This document shows positions 12,069 to 23,990 of a stretch of 64,000 bases of DNA, one piece after another (position 1 is the first letter of the stretch; each line of letters opens with the position of its first letter). The position numbers were made by a program, and so were the translations under genes. Below the pieces are notes generated by a model that searched no databases, was not told the origin of the DNA, and saw only the letters and a list, made by a program, of their open reading frames with translations. The stretch spans positions 56,533,452 to 56,597,451 of the forward strand of contig NC_063447.1 in the NCBI RefSeq assembly GCF_020379485.1. The letters are read 5' to 3'. Source of the DNA: Brassica napus. Its lineage: Eukaryota > Streptophyta > Magnoliopsida > Brassicales > Brassicaceae.

Positions 12069-13740
12069 ATCATCTATCAATTAAAAATCTGGTTATCCTA
12101 ATTTTTAAATCACAATCTCGTATCTACAACATTTTTTTACAAAAAATAATATATTTTTTTCTAAAATAACAGGTTTTAAAAATTTATCTAAAATATATAA
12201 AATATTGATCAAAAATTACAAAAGCATACCCATCTATCAATAAAAAAAATTTGTTATCCTAATTTCTAAATCACAATCTCAAATCTATAATATTTCTCTA
12301 CAAAAATGATAATTTTCCAAATATAGCAGGTTTTAGAAAATTTATTTATAAAACATAACCTATTGATAAAAAAATATAAAACCATACCCATCTATCAACA
12401 AAAACTCTTGTTATCCTAATTTCTAAATCACAATCCAAAATCTACAATTTTTTTCAAGAAAAATGATAACTTTCCAAAAATAATAGGTTTTGGAAAATTT
12501 ATTTAAACATTACATCTTATTGATACAAAATTATAAAACCATGTCCATCTCCTAATTTCCAAATCACAATCCAAAATCTACAATATTTCTATAAAAAAAT
12601 TATAACTTTCCCAAAATAGTAGGTTTTGGAAAATTTATTTAAACATTATAATTCATTGATCAAAAATTCTAAAAACATACTTATCTATCAACAAAAACCC
12701 TTGTTATTCCAATTTCTAAATCACAATCCCAAATCTACAATATTTATCAACAAAATGACAACTTTCCAAAAATAGTAGGTTTTGGAAAATGTATTTTAAA
12801 ATTATAACCTATTGATCAAAAATTCTTAAACCATACCCATCTATAACCAAAAACTCTTGTTATCCTAATTTATAAATCACAATCCCAAATATACAATATT
12901 TCTCTACGAAAATAATAACTTTATAAAAATAGCAGTTCTTAGAAATTTTATTTATAAAATATAACCTATTAATCAAAAATTAAAAAAACATACTCATCTA
13001 TCAACAAAAAAATCTTGTTATCGTAATTTCTAAATCACAATCTCAAATCTATAATATTTCTCTACAAAAATAATAATTTTCCTAAAATAGGAGGTTTAGA
13101 AAAATTTAATTTAAAATGAAAACTATTGATAAAAAATTATAAAACAATACCCATCTATCAACAAAAAGTCTTGTTACCCTAATTTCTAAATCACAATCCA
13201 AAATACACAATATTTCTCTAGAAAAATGATAACTTTCCAAAAATAGTAGGTTTTGGAAAATTTATTTTAACATTACATCTTATTGATACAAAATTATAAA
13301 ACCATACCCATCTATAAAAAAAAACTCTCGTTATCCTAATTTCTAAATCACAATCTCATATCTACAATATTTCTCTACAAAAATGATAATTTGTTTTTAA
13401 AAAAGGCAGGTTTTAGAAAATTTCTCTAAAAGATCTATATTGATCAAAAAATCTAAAAGCATATCCATATATCAACAAAAACTCTTGTAACCTAATTTAT
13501 AAATCGCAATTCCAAATCTACAACATTTATCAACAAAATGATAAATTTCCAAAAATAGCAGATTTCAGAAAATTTATTTAAAAATTATAACCTATTGATC
13601 AAAAATTCTAAAATCATACCCATCTATAACAAAAAAACTCTTGTCATCTTTAATTTCTAAATCACAATCCCAAATCTACATTACTTCCCTACAAAAATGA
13701 TAACATTCCAAAAAAATAGCAGTTCTTATAAATTTCATTT

Positions 13741-15190
13741 ATAAAATATAACCAAAAACTCTTGTTATCCTAATTTCTAAATCACAATCTCAAATATACA
13801 ATATTTCTCTACGAAAATGATAACTTTCTAAAAATAGCAGTTTTTAGAAATTTTATTTATAAAATATAACCTATTGACCAAAAATAACAAAATCATACAA
13901 ATCTATCAATAAAAAAATCTTGTTACCTTAATTTATAAATCACAATCCCAAATCTATAATATTTCTCTACAAAACTGATATTTTTCTGAAATAGCAGGTT
14001 TTGGAAAAATTAATTTAAAATGAAAAACTATTGATAAGAAATTATAAAATCATACCCATCTATCAACAAAAACTCTTGTTATCCTAATTTCTAAAGAACA
14101 ATCCAAAATCCACAATACTTCAATAAAAAAATGATAACTTTCCCAAAATAGTAGGCATTGGAAAATTTATTTAAACATTATAACTTATTGATCAAAAGTT
14201 CTAAAAGTGCACTCATCTATCAACAGAAACTTTTGTTATCCTAATTTCTAAATCACAATCCAAAATCTACAATATTTCTATAGAAAAATGATAAATTTCC
14301 CAAAATAGTAGGTTTTGATAAATTTATCGTAACATTATAACTTCTAGATCAAAAATTCTAAAAGCATACCTATAAATCAACAAAAACTCTTGTTATCCTA
14401 ATTTCTAAATCACAATCTCAAATCTACAATATTTATCAACAAAATAATAATTTTCCAAAAAGAGCAGATTTTGGAAAATTTATTTACAAATTATAACCTA
14501 TTGATAAAAAATTATAAAACCATACTCATCTATCAACAAAAACTCTTGTTATCCTAATTTCTAAATCACAATCCAAAATCTACAATTTTCTCTAGAAAAA
14601 TGAAAACTTTCCAAAATTAGTAGGTTGTGGAAATTTTATTTTAACATTACATCTTATTGATAAAAAAAATTATAAAACCATACCCATCTATCAACAAAAA
14701 CTCTTCTTATCCTGATTTCTAAATTCCAATCCAAAATCTACAATATTTCAATAGAAAAATGATAACTTTCCCAAAATAGTAGGTTTTGAGAAAATTTATT
14801 TAAACACTATAACTTATTGATCAAAAATTCTAAAAGCATATCTATCTATCAACAAAAACTCTTGTTATTCTAATTTCTAAATCATAATCCCAAATCTACA
14901 ATAGTTATCAACAAAATGACAACTCTCCAAAAATAGCAGTTTTTGGAAAATTTATTTAAAAATTATAACCTATTGATCAAAAATTCCTTAACCATACCCA
15001 TCTATAACCAAAAAAGCATGTTATCCTAATTTCTAAATCACAATCCTAAATATACAATATTTCTCTACGAAAATGATCAATTACTAAAAATAGCAGTTTT
15101 TGTAAATTTTATTTATAAAATATAACCTATTGACCAAAACATACAAAAGCATACCTAGCTATCAATAAAAAATCTTATTACCCTAATTTC
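13741..15190. repeat. Higher-order repeat block, copy 1
   Basis: This multi-monomer block carries the same ordered series of private variants as 17541-18990, for example CTAAAGAACAATCC at 14091 and at 17891. The offset is constant at 3800 bp. It shows that several monomers were duplicated together rather than one by one. Confidence 0.7.
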
Positions 15191-15533
15191 TAAATCACAA
15201 TCCCAAATCTATAAAATTTCTCTACAAAAATGATAATTTTCCAAAAATAGCAGGTTAAGGGAAATTTATTTAAAAATGATAACCTGTTGATAAAAAAATT
15301 ATAAAACCATACCCATCTATCAACAAAAACTCTTGTTATCCTAATTTCTAAATCACAATCCCAAATCTATAATATTTATCTACAAAAATGGTAATTTTCC
15401 AAAAATAGCAGGTTAAGGAAAATTTATTTAAAATTGATAACCTATTGATAAAAAAATTCTAAAAACATACCCATCTATCAACAAAAACTCTTGTTATCCT
15501 AATTTCTAAATCACAATCCATAATCAACAATAT

Positions 15534-16000
15534 ATATTATTTTTTTCAACAAAAAAGACCAAACTATACTAAGTAGATTCCTGAGCCGAGAGTCATCTCG
15601 GAGGAACGGAATCAACATAAACCATAGCAGAAGGCTTAGTTCTAGCACCTCGTGCTAGCTTATCCGCCATTGTGTTTTGTGCCCTTGGAATATGCTGAAT
15701 AGTGAAGGTAGAAAAGTATTCATTACATCGTAGAAACTCCTCCATGTGAGTAGTGAACGCCGGCCATTATGTTGGAGGAGACACCATCTTCACCAACTGT
15801 GAGCAGTCTGTTGCAAACACCACCTCTGAGATATGTAGGGTCTTCATGCACTCCATCGCCCATATCAAAGCTTCACGTTCTGCATGTAAAGGTGATAAAC
15901 TCCTGCGAATAGACATTGCACCCATCATATTATCAGTGGATCTTTCGTCTCTGTAAAACCATCATTGTCCTGTAAAGGGATCTTGTTCCTTCTATGCGCC
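15534..16000 (-). mobile_element. 5'-truncated LINE fragment with RNase H-like 3' end
   Basis: The insertion is flanked by a perfect 14-bp duplication ATAATCAACAATAT at 15520-15533 and 16001-16014, as expected for LINE retrotransposition. Read on the minus strand it encodes the end of a plant RNase H-like (RVT_3) domain: ALIWAMECMKTL, FATDCSQLVKM, then IQHIPRAQNTMADKLARGAR, ending in a VYVDSVPP motif. At least two in-frame stops are present. Its 3' tail appears as a T-rich run on the left. It is a dead, short copy inserted into a satellite monomer. Confidence 0.85.
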
Positions 16001-17540
16001 ATAATCAACAATATTTTTCAACAAAATGATAACTTTCCAAAAATAGTAGGTTTTGAAAAATTTATTTAAACACTATAACTTATTGATCAAAAGTTCTATA
16101 AGTGTGTACCAACTATCAACAAAAACTATTGTTATCCTAATTTCTAAATCAAAATCCTATATCTACAGTATTTCTCTACGAAAATGAAAACTTTTTTAAA
16201 AAATCAGGTTTTAGAAAATTTATCTAAAAGACACATATTGATCAAAAATTCTAAAAGTATACTCATATCGTTCAAAAAAAAAGCATACTCATATATCAAC
16301 AAAAACTCTTGTTATCTTAATTTCTAAATCACAATTCCAAATTTACAATATTTATAAACAAAATGACAACTTTCCAAAAATAGCAGGTTTTGGAAAATTT
16401 ATTTAAAAATTATAACCTATTGATCAAAAATTCTAAAACAATACCTATCTATAACAAAAAAAAAAAGGTTGTTATCCTAGTTTCTAAATCACAATCCCAA
16501 ATCTAATTATTTCTCTACAAAAATGATAACTTTCCAAAAAATAGCAGTTCTAAGAAATTTTATTAATAAAATAAAACCTATTGATCAAAAATTACAAAAG
16601 CATACCCATCTATCAATAAAAAAAAATTTGTTACCCTAATTTCTAAATCACAATCCCAAATCTATAATATTTCTCTACAAAAATGATAATTTTCCAAAAA
16701 TGGCAGGTTTTTATTTAAAAATGATAACCTATTGATAAAAAATTATAAAACCATACTCATCTATTCACAAAAACTCTTGCTATCCTAATTTCTAAATCAC
16801 AATCTAAAATCTACAATTTTTCCCTAGAAATATGATAACTTTAAAAAAATAGTAGGTTTTGGAATATTTATTTAAACATTACATCTTATTGATAAAAACA
16901 ATTATAAAACCATACACATCTATCAACAAAAACTCTTGTTATCCTAATTTCTAAATCACTATCCAAAATCTACAATTTTTCTATAGAAAAATGATAACTT
17001 TCCCAAAATAGTAGGTTTTGGAAAATTTATTTAAACATTATAACTGATTCATCAAAAATTCTAAAAGTATACCTTTCTATCAACAAAAACTCATTTTATC
17101 CTAATTTCAAAATCACAATCCCAAATCTACAATATTTATCAACAAAATGATAACTTTCCAAAAATAGCAGGTTTTGGAAAATTTATTTAAAAATTATAAC
17201 CTTTCGATCAAAAATTTTTAAATCATACCCATCTATAACCAAAAACTCTTGTTATCCTAATTTCTAAATCACAATCTCAAGTATACAATATTTCTCTACG
17301 AAAATGATAACTTTCAAAAAATAGCAGTTCTTATAAATTTTATTTATAAAATATAACCTATGACCAAAAATTACAAAAACATACCCATCTATCAACAAAA
17401 AATCTTGTTATCCAAATTTCTAAATCACAATCCCAAATCTATAATATTTCTGTTACAAAAATGATAATTTTCCAAAAATAGGAGGTTTTGGAAAATTTAT
17501 TTAAAAATTATAACCTATTGATCAAAAATTCTAAAACCAT

Positions 17541-18990
17541 ACCCATCTATAACTAAAAACTCTTTTTATCCTAATTTCAATATCACAATCCCAAATATAC
17601 AATATTTCTCTACGAAAATGATAACTTTCTAAAAATAGCAGTTCTTAGAAATTTTATTTATAAAATATAACCTATTGACCAAAAATAACAAAAGCATACC
17701 CATCTATCTATAAAAAATCTTGTTACCCTAATTTCTAAATCACAATCCCAAATCTATAATATTTCTCTACAAAACTGATATTTTTCCGAAATAGCAGGTT
17801 TTGGAAAAATTAATTTAAAATGAAAAACTATTGATAAGAAATTATAAAACTATACCCATCTATCAACAAAAACTCTTGTTATCATAATTTCTAAAGAACA
17901 ATCCAAAATCCACAATACTTCTATAGAAAAATGATAACTTTCCCAAAATAGTAGGTTTTGGAAAATTTATTTAAACATTATAACTTATTGATCAAAAGTT
18001 CTAAAAGTGCACTCATCTATTAACAAAAACTCTTGTTATCCTAATTTTTAAATCCCAATCCAAAATCTACAATATTTCTATAAAAAAATGATAACTTTTC
18101 CAAAATAGTAGGTTTTGATAAATTTATTTTAACATTATAACTTGTAGATCAAACATTCTAAAAGCATACCTATATATCAACAAAAACTCGTGTTATCCTA
18201 ATTTCTAAATCACAATTTCAAATCTACAATATTTATCAACAAAATGATAATTTTCCAAAAATAGCAGATTTTGGAAAATTTATTTTTAAATTATAACCTA
18301 TTTATAAAAAAATTATAAAACCATACTCATCTATCAACAAAAACTCTTGTTATCCTAATTTCTAAATCACAATCCAAAATCTACAATTTTTCTCTAGAAA
18401 AATGAAAACTTTCCAAAATTAGTAGGTTGTGGAAATTTTATTTTAACATTACATCTTATTGATAAAAAAATTATAAAACCATACTCATCTATCAACAAAA
18501 ACTCTCGTTATCCTAATTTCTAAATCCCAATCCAAAATCTACAATATTTCAATAGAAAAATGATAACTTTCCCAAAATAATAGGTTTTGGGAAAATTTAT
18601 TTTAACATTATAACTTATTGATCAAAAATTCTAAAAGCATACATATCTATCAACAAAAACTCTTGATATCCTAATTTCTAAATAATAATCTCAAATCTAC
18701 AATAGTTATCAACAAAATGACAACTCTCCAAAAATAGCAGGTTTTGGAAAATTTATTTAAAAATTATAACCTATTGATCAAAAATTCCATAACCATACCC
18801 ATCTATAACCAAAAATTCTTGTTATCCTAGTTTTTAAATCACAATCCTAAATATACAATATTTCTCTGCGGAAGTGATCAATTACTAAGAATAGCAGTTC
18901 TTATAAATTTTACTTATAAAATATAACCTATTGACCAAAACATACAAAAGCATACCCAGCTATCAATAAAAATCTTATTACCCTAAATCA
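17541..18990. repeat. Higher-order repeat block, copy 2
   Basis: Direct copy of the block at 13741-15190 with the same order of variant monomers, including the rare AAAACATACAAAAGCATACC and CAGCTATCAATAAAAA junctions at a 3800-bp offset. The inverted arm just after 19110 begins with the complement of the same CTAAAGAACAATC variant, so it too derives from this block. Confidence 0.7.
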
Positions 18991-21094
18991 AAATCCTATA
19001 TCTATAATATTTTTCTACGAAAATGATAATTTTTTAAAAATAGCAGGTTTTAGAAAATTTGTTTAAAAGACACATATTGATCAAAAATTCTAAAAGCATA
19101 CTCATATATCAAAAATTTATTTAAAAATTTTCCAAAGCCTACTATTTTGGGAAAGTTATCATTTTTCTATTGAAGTATTGTGGATTTTAGATTGTTCTTT
19201 AGAAATTAAGATAACAAAGATTTTTGTTGATAGATGGACATGTTATTAGATTTCTTGATCAATAGGTATATCATTTAAATAAATTTTTCAAAACCTACTA
19301 TTTTGGGAAAGTTATCATTTTTCTAGAGACATATTGTGGATTTTGGATTGTGATTTAGAAATTAGGATAACAAGAGTTTTTGGTTATAGATGGGTATGGT
19401 TTAAGAATTTTTGATCAATAGGTTATAATTTTAAAATAAATTTTCCAAAACCTGCTATTTTGGAAAGTTGTCATTTTGTTGATAAATAGTGTAGATTTGG
19501 AATTGTGATTTAGAAATTAGGATAAAATGAGTTTTTGTTGATATATGGGTATGCTTTTAGAATTTTTGATCAATGTTTTATATCTTTTAGATAAATTTTC
19601 TAAAAACCTGCTATTTAAGAAAAGTTTTCATGTTTGTAGAGAAATATTGTAGAAATGGGATTGTGATTTAGAAGTTAGGATAACAAGAGTTTTTGTTGAT
19701 AGATGAGCATGCTTCTAGAATTTTTGATCAATATGTTATAATTTTTAAATAACTTTTCTAAAACTTGCTATTTTTGGAAAGTTATCATTTTGTTGATAAA
19801 TATTGTAGATTTGGGATTGTGATTTAGAAATAAAGATAACAAGAATTTTTGTTGATAGATGGGTATGCTTTTAGAGTTTTTGATCAATAAGTTGTAATGT
19901 TTAAATAAATTTTCCAAAACCTACTATTTTGGAAAAGTTGTCATTTTTCTATAGAAATATTGTAGATTTTTTTATTGTGATTTAGAAATTAGGATAACAA
20001 GACTTTTTGTTGATAGATGAGTATGGTTTTATAATTTTTTATCAATAGGTTATAATTTTTAAATAAATTTTTCAAAACCAGGTATTTTTGGAAAATTACC
20101 ATTTTGTAGAGATATATTATAGATTTGGGATTGTGATTTAGAAATTTGGATAACATGAATGTTTTTTGATAGATGAGTATTCTTTCAGAATTTTTCATCA
20201 ACAGGTTTCATTTTTAAATAATTTTTAAAAAACTGCTGTTTTTGGAAAGTTTTCATTTTTTATAGAGAACTATTGTTGATTTGAGATTGTGCTTTAAAAA
20301 TTAGGATAAGTAGAATTTTGTTTTATTGAAGGGTGTTTTTTAAGATTTTTTCATCAAAAGGTTGCATTTTTTAAATAAATTTGAAAAAACTGTTATTTTT
20401 GAAAAAAAATCACTTTTAAAGCAAACTATTATAGATTTGGGATTGTGACTTAGAAATTAAGATAACAGTAAATTTTCCGATTGATGAGGATTTTTTCAGA
20501 ATTTTTCGTCAACCCGTTGCTTTTCTTAACTAATTGTTAAAATTTTGCTATTTTGGAAAGTTTTCATTTTAAAAGAAAACTATTGTAGATTTGGGATTGT
20601 GACTTACAAATTAGGATAACAAAAATTTTTTTTGATAAATGAGTATTCTTTCAGAATTTTTCATCAACAGGTTACATTTCTTAAATAATTTTAAAGCACT
20701 GCTATTTTGGAGTGTTTTCATTTTTAAAGATAACTATTGTAGATTTGGGATTGTGACTAATAAATTAGGATAACAAGAATTTTTGTTGATAGATGACTAT
20801 TATTTCAGAATTTTTCATCAGTAGGTTGCATTTTAAAATATTTTTTAAAAAACTCCTATTTTTGGAAAGTTTTCATTCTTATAGAGAACTATTGTAGATT
20901 TGGATTGTGACTAGGATAACAAGAATTTTTGTTGATAGATGAGGATTCATTCAGAAATTTTCATCAATAGATTGCAATTTTTAAATAATTTTTTTAAAAA
21001 AAATTGCTATTTTTTTTTAAAGTTTTCATTTTTATAGAGAATTATTGTTGATTTGGGATTGTGCTTTAGAAATTATGATAACAATAATTTTTGT

Positions 21095-21446
21095 AATAGT
21101 TTTAGGTGCAGTTATGCTCTGTGGTGACAACCTGAAGAACCTAGGTTCCTCCTGTGACATGCTTATTTATCTTATGGTAGGGCTGTAGCAAGAAGCCTCC
21201 ATAGGGGGTGCGACTCCAATGACTACTTGTGGCTAATTGATTGAATTGGTCAAAGGATTGACTCGGATTCAAACTCAGAGCTTTAACGTCTGCGCATGAC
21301 AGAAGTATGAAATTCCTATTGTTCAGAGAGTCATATCGGTTCTATTAAGGACATGTCCTCTAGAAAGGGCCCTTTTCCAAAAAGATTCCTAATCAAATTT
21401 AGGGCTAAACTAGGACTCGGATGGGATAGGATTGTGCATTCAGGCC
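21095..21446. other. Unidentified island inside the satellite array
   Basis: About 350 bp of normal base composition replaces array sequence between TTTTTGT and TGATAGATGAG. It has no long reading frame. A segment near 21260 (GGATTCAAACTC) resembles a Pol III B box, which would fit a SINE. I do not see an A box, a tail or a target duplication, so this stays a suggestion. Confidence 0.4.
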
Positions 21447-22740
21447 CTTTGATAGATGAGTATTCTTTCAAAAAAATTCATCAACATGTTGCATTTCTTA
21501 AATAATTTAAAAAAAAAACTCCTATTTTTGGAATATTTTCATTTTTAAAGAGAGTTATTGTAGATTTGAGATAGTGACTTAGAAATTAGGATAAGAAGAT
21601 ATTTTGTTGATAGTAAAGTATTCTTTCGAAATTTTTCAATAGGTTGCATTTTTAAATATTTTTTAAAAAAAACTGCTATTTTGAAAAGTTTTTATTTTTT
21701 ATAGAGAACTGTTGTTGATTAAGATTGTGCGTTAGAAATTAGGATAAGAAAAAAAAATTATATATGTTTCAGAATTTTTCATCAGTAGGTTGCATTTCTT
21801 AATAATTTTTTTAAAAAACTGTTATTTTTGAAAAAAAAATCATTTTTAAAGAGAACTATTGTAGATTTGGGAGTGATTTAGAAATTTGGATAGCATGAAT
21901 TTTTGTTGATAGACGAGTATTCTTTCAGAATTTTTCATCAATAGGTTGCATTTTGAATTTTTTTTTTTTAAACTGCTACTTTGATTAGTTTTCATTTTTA
22001 TAGAGAACTATGTTAATTTTCCATTGTGCTTTAGAAATTAGGATAACAAAAACAATTGTCGTTAGATGAGTACTTTTTCAGATTTTTTCATCAAACATGT
22101 TGCATTTCTTAAATAATTTTAAGAAACTACTCTTTTGGAAAGTTTTCATTTTAAAAAAGAACTATTGTAGATTTGAGATTGTGACTTAGAAATTAGGATA
22201 ACAATAATTTTTTTCGATAGATGAGGATTTTTTAAAAAAAAATCATCAATAAGTTGCTTTTGTTAAAGAATTTTTAAAAAACTGCTATTTCTGGAAAGTT
22301 TTATTTTATATAGAGAACTACTGTATATTTGGGATTGTCACTTAGAAGTTAGGATAACTTAAATATTTGTTCATAGATGAGTGTTCTTTCAGAATCTTTC
22401 ATCAATACGTTGCATTTTTTTTTTAAATTAAAAAACTGTTATTTTTGAAAAGTTTTTATTTTTATAGAGAACTATTGTAGATTTGAGATTGTGATTTAGA
22501 AATTAGGATAAAATAAATTTTTGTTGATAGATGAGTATTCTTTCAGAATTTTTCATTGACATGTTGCATTTTTTAAAAATTTGCTATTTTTGAAAAGTTT
22601 TTATATTTATAGAGAACTATTGTAGATTTGGGATTCTGACTTAGAAATTAGGATAACAAAAAAATTTGTAAATAGATGAGTATTCTTTCAGAATTTTTCA
22701 TCAATAGGTTATATTTTTTTAAAAAACATTCTTAAAACTT

Positions 22741-23639
22741 GCTTTTTTTTAAAAAAAAATAGATTAGATTCCTCAAGAGCTTGGTGTCTAGAAAATGCTA
22801 TATTTGGATCTTCTAATGGTTTTTAGGGCTTTTTTTGGTGGATGCCTTTTTTTTAACTGTTGCTATTGCATCATATACTATTGTTTTTTTTTACTACAAT
22901 GTAAATATTTGAAGCTTATTTTTATATCATTTTGTGGGTTTTGTATTATGAGTATACCCTAATTGATCCAAGAAACAGTATCTATATCCACATGACATCA
23001 AATGTGTTAACATATTAAACATTAGTGCTTGACGTTTCTCTGGCAGAAGCAGAGTCTCCCAAAGAAGTTTTACTCAAAATCAGTCCACCTTTAGTAGTTT
23101 CAAGCACACGAGACCTTGTAAACCTTTTTACTATCTGTTGTGTTTGTTTCTAATTGGGGAGTCTCACACTATTCCAATCAATCAAACCAAATATTGACCA
23201 AATGTGAACATATGCGAGATAGTTCAAACTGATGTGAATCTACCACAAAATATGTTAAGTGATATGTCAATATCAACGTTGATTAACCAATGGGACTGGA
23301 CTAGTGGCATTCGAGGAATAACCTCAATACAATAAATCCACAGTTTGATTTCCGTTGGACTCTAGAAGATTTACGAATGTTGACATTGCTGGGCCCACAT
23401 ATTAGTCGGTTGATTTCGGTCGTCAGACTCATAGTTAATTAAAAAAAAACATTAATTTCAACTTTGCCACTTGGTTGGTTTTTGGACAATATCTTCTCCA
23501 CCATACATTCTTCCAAGACTTTACTTTAGACATACTCCAAGTCTTCACTAAACGAGGATATATGTAGACTAGTCAGATTCATCTTCTCTGTATGTTTTCT
23601 TGCATACTATCATTCGTCTAAAACGTTTCCATATTCACC
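22741..23639. other. Intergenic DNA and probable promoter of the RLP pseudogene
   Basis: The first part is T-rich and follows the end of the array. The remainder is ordinary AT-rich DNA leading to the ATG at 23640. No further gene or transposon ends were seen. Confidence 0.4.
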
Positions 23640-23990
23640 ATGTCATCTCTGCGATTGCGTTTTCTCTTGGTACACTTTCTTTGTTGCGCCTTTGCTTCAA
23701 GCTTCATAACGATAAACCCTCTTGTTTTCGGACTTGCTGCTTGTCGTCCCGACCAGATCCAAGCTCTTCTCCAGTTCAAAAACGAGTTTGAATCAGGCGG
23801 TTGCAACCTCAGCAGCTACTTTCACGGTGTCACGTGCGATAACACAACTGGTGCGGTCACTAAGTTACACCTACCAAATGGCTGCTTCACTGGAATGATC
23901 AAAGCCAACAGTATCCTCTTCGAGCTGCGTCAACTTCGTCACCTCAATCTCTCCCGCAACAACTTCACTTCTTCTTCACTCCCTTCTGGT

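Larger units (their letters stand above)
12069..22740. repeat. AT-rich satellite-like tandem array with an internal inversion
   Basis: About 10.7 kb of diverged monomers of about 158 bp, each containing the landmarks TTATCCTAATTTCTAAATCA, GATAACTTTCCAAAAATAG and TATAACCTATTGATCAAAA. Landmark spacing measured at several places is 156-160 bp. From 12069 to about 19110 the landmarks read on the plus strand; from about 19110 to 22740 only their reverse complement appears (AGAAATTAGGATAACAAGA). Beyond about 20200 the monomers form a second, more diverged subfamily with spacing near 146-150 bp. Single-unit deletions are common. The array has no long reading frames. It does not resemble the 176-bp Brassica centromere repeat as I remember it. 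Confidence 0.85.

Noticed and set aside
15753..15956. Plus-strand 67-residue frame
   Set aside because: The real signal is on the opposite strand, an RNase H-like LINE fragment.
12069..22740. CRISPR-like or centromeric array
   Set aside because: Monomers abut without unique spacers, the setting is a plant nuclear genome, and the 158-bp unit does not look like the 176-bp Brassica centromere repeat.
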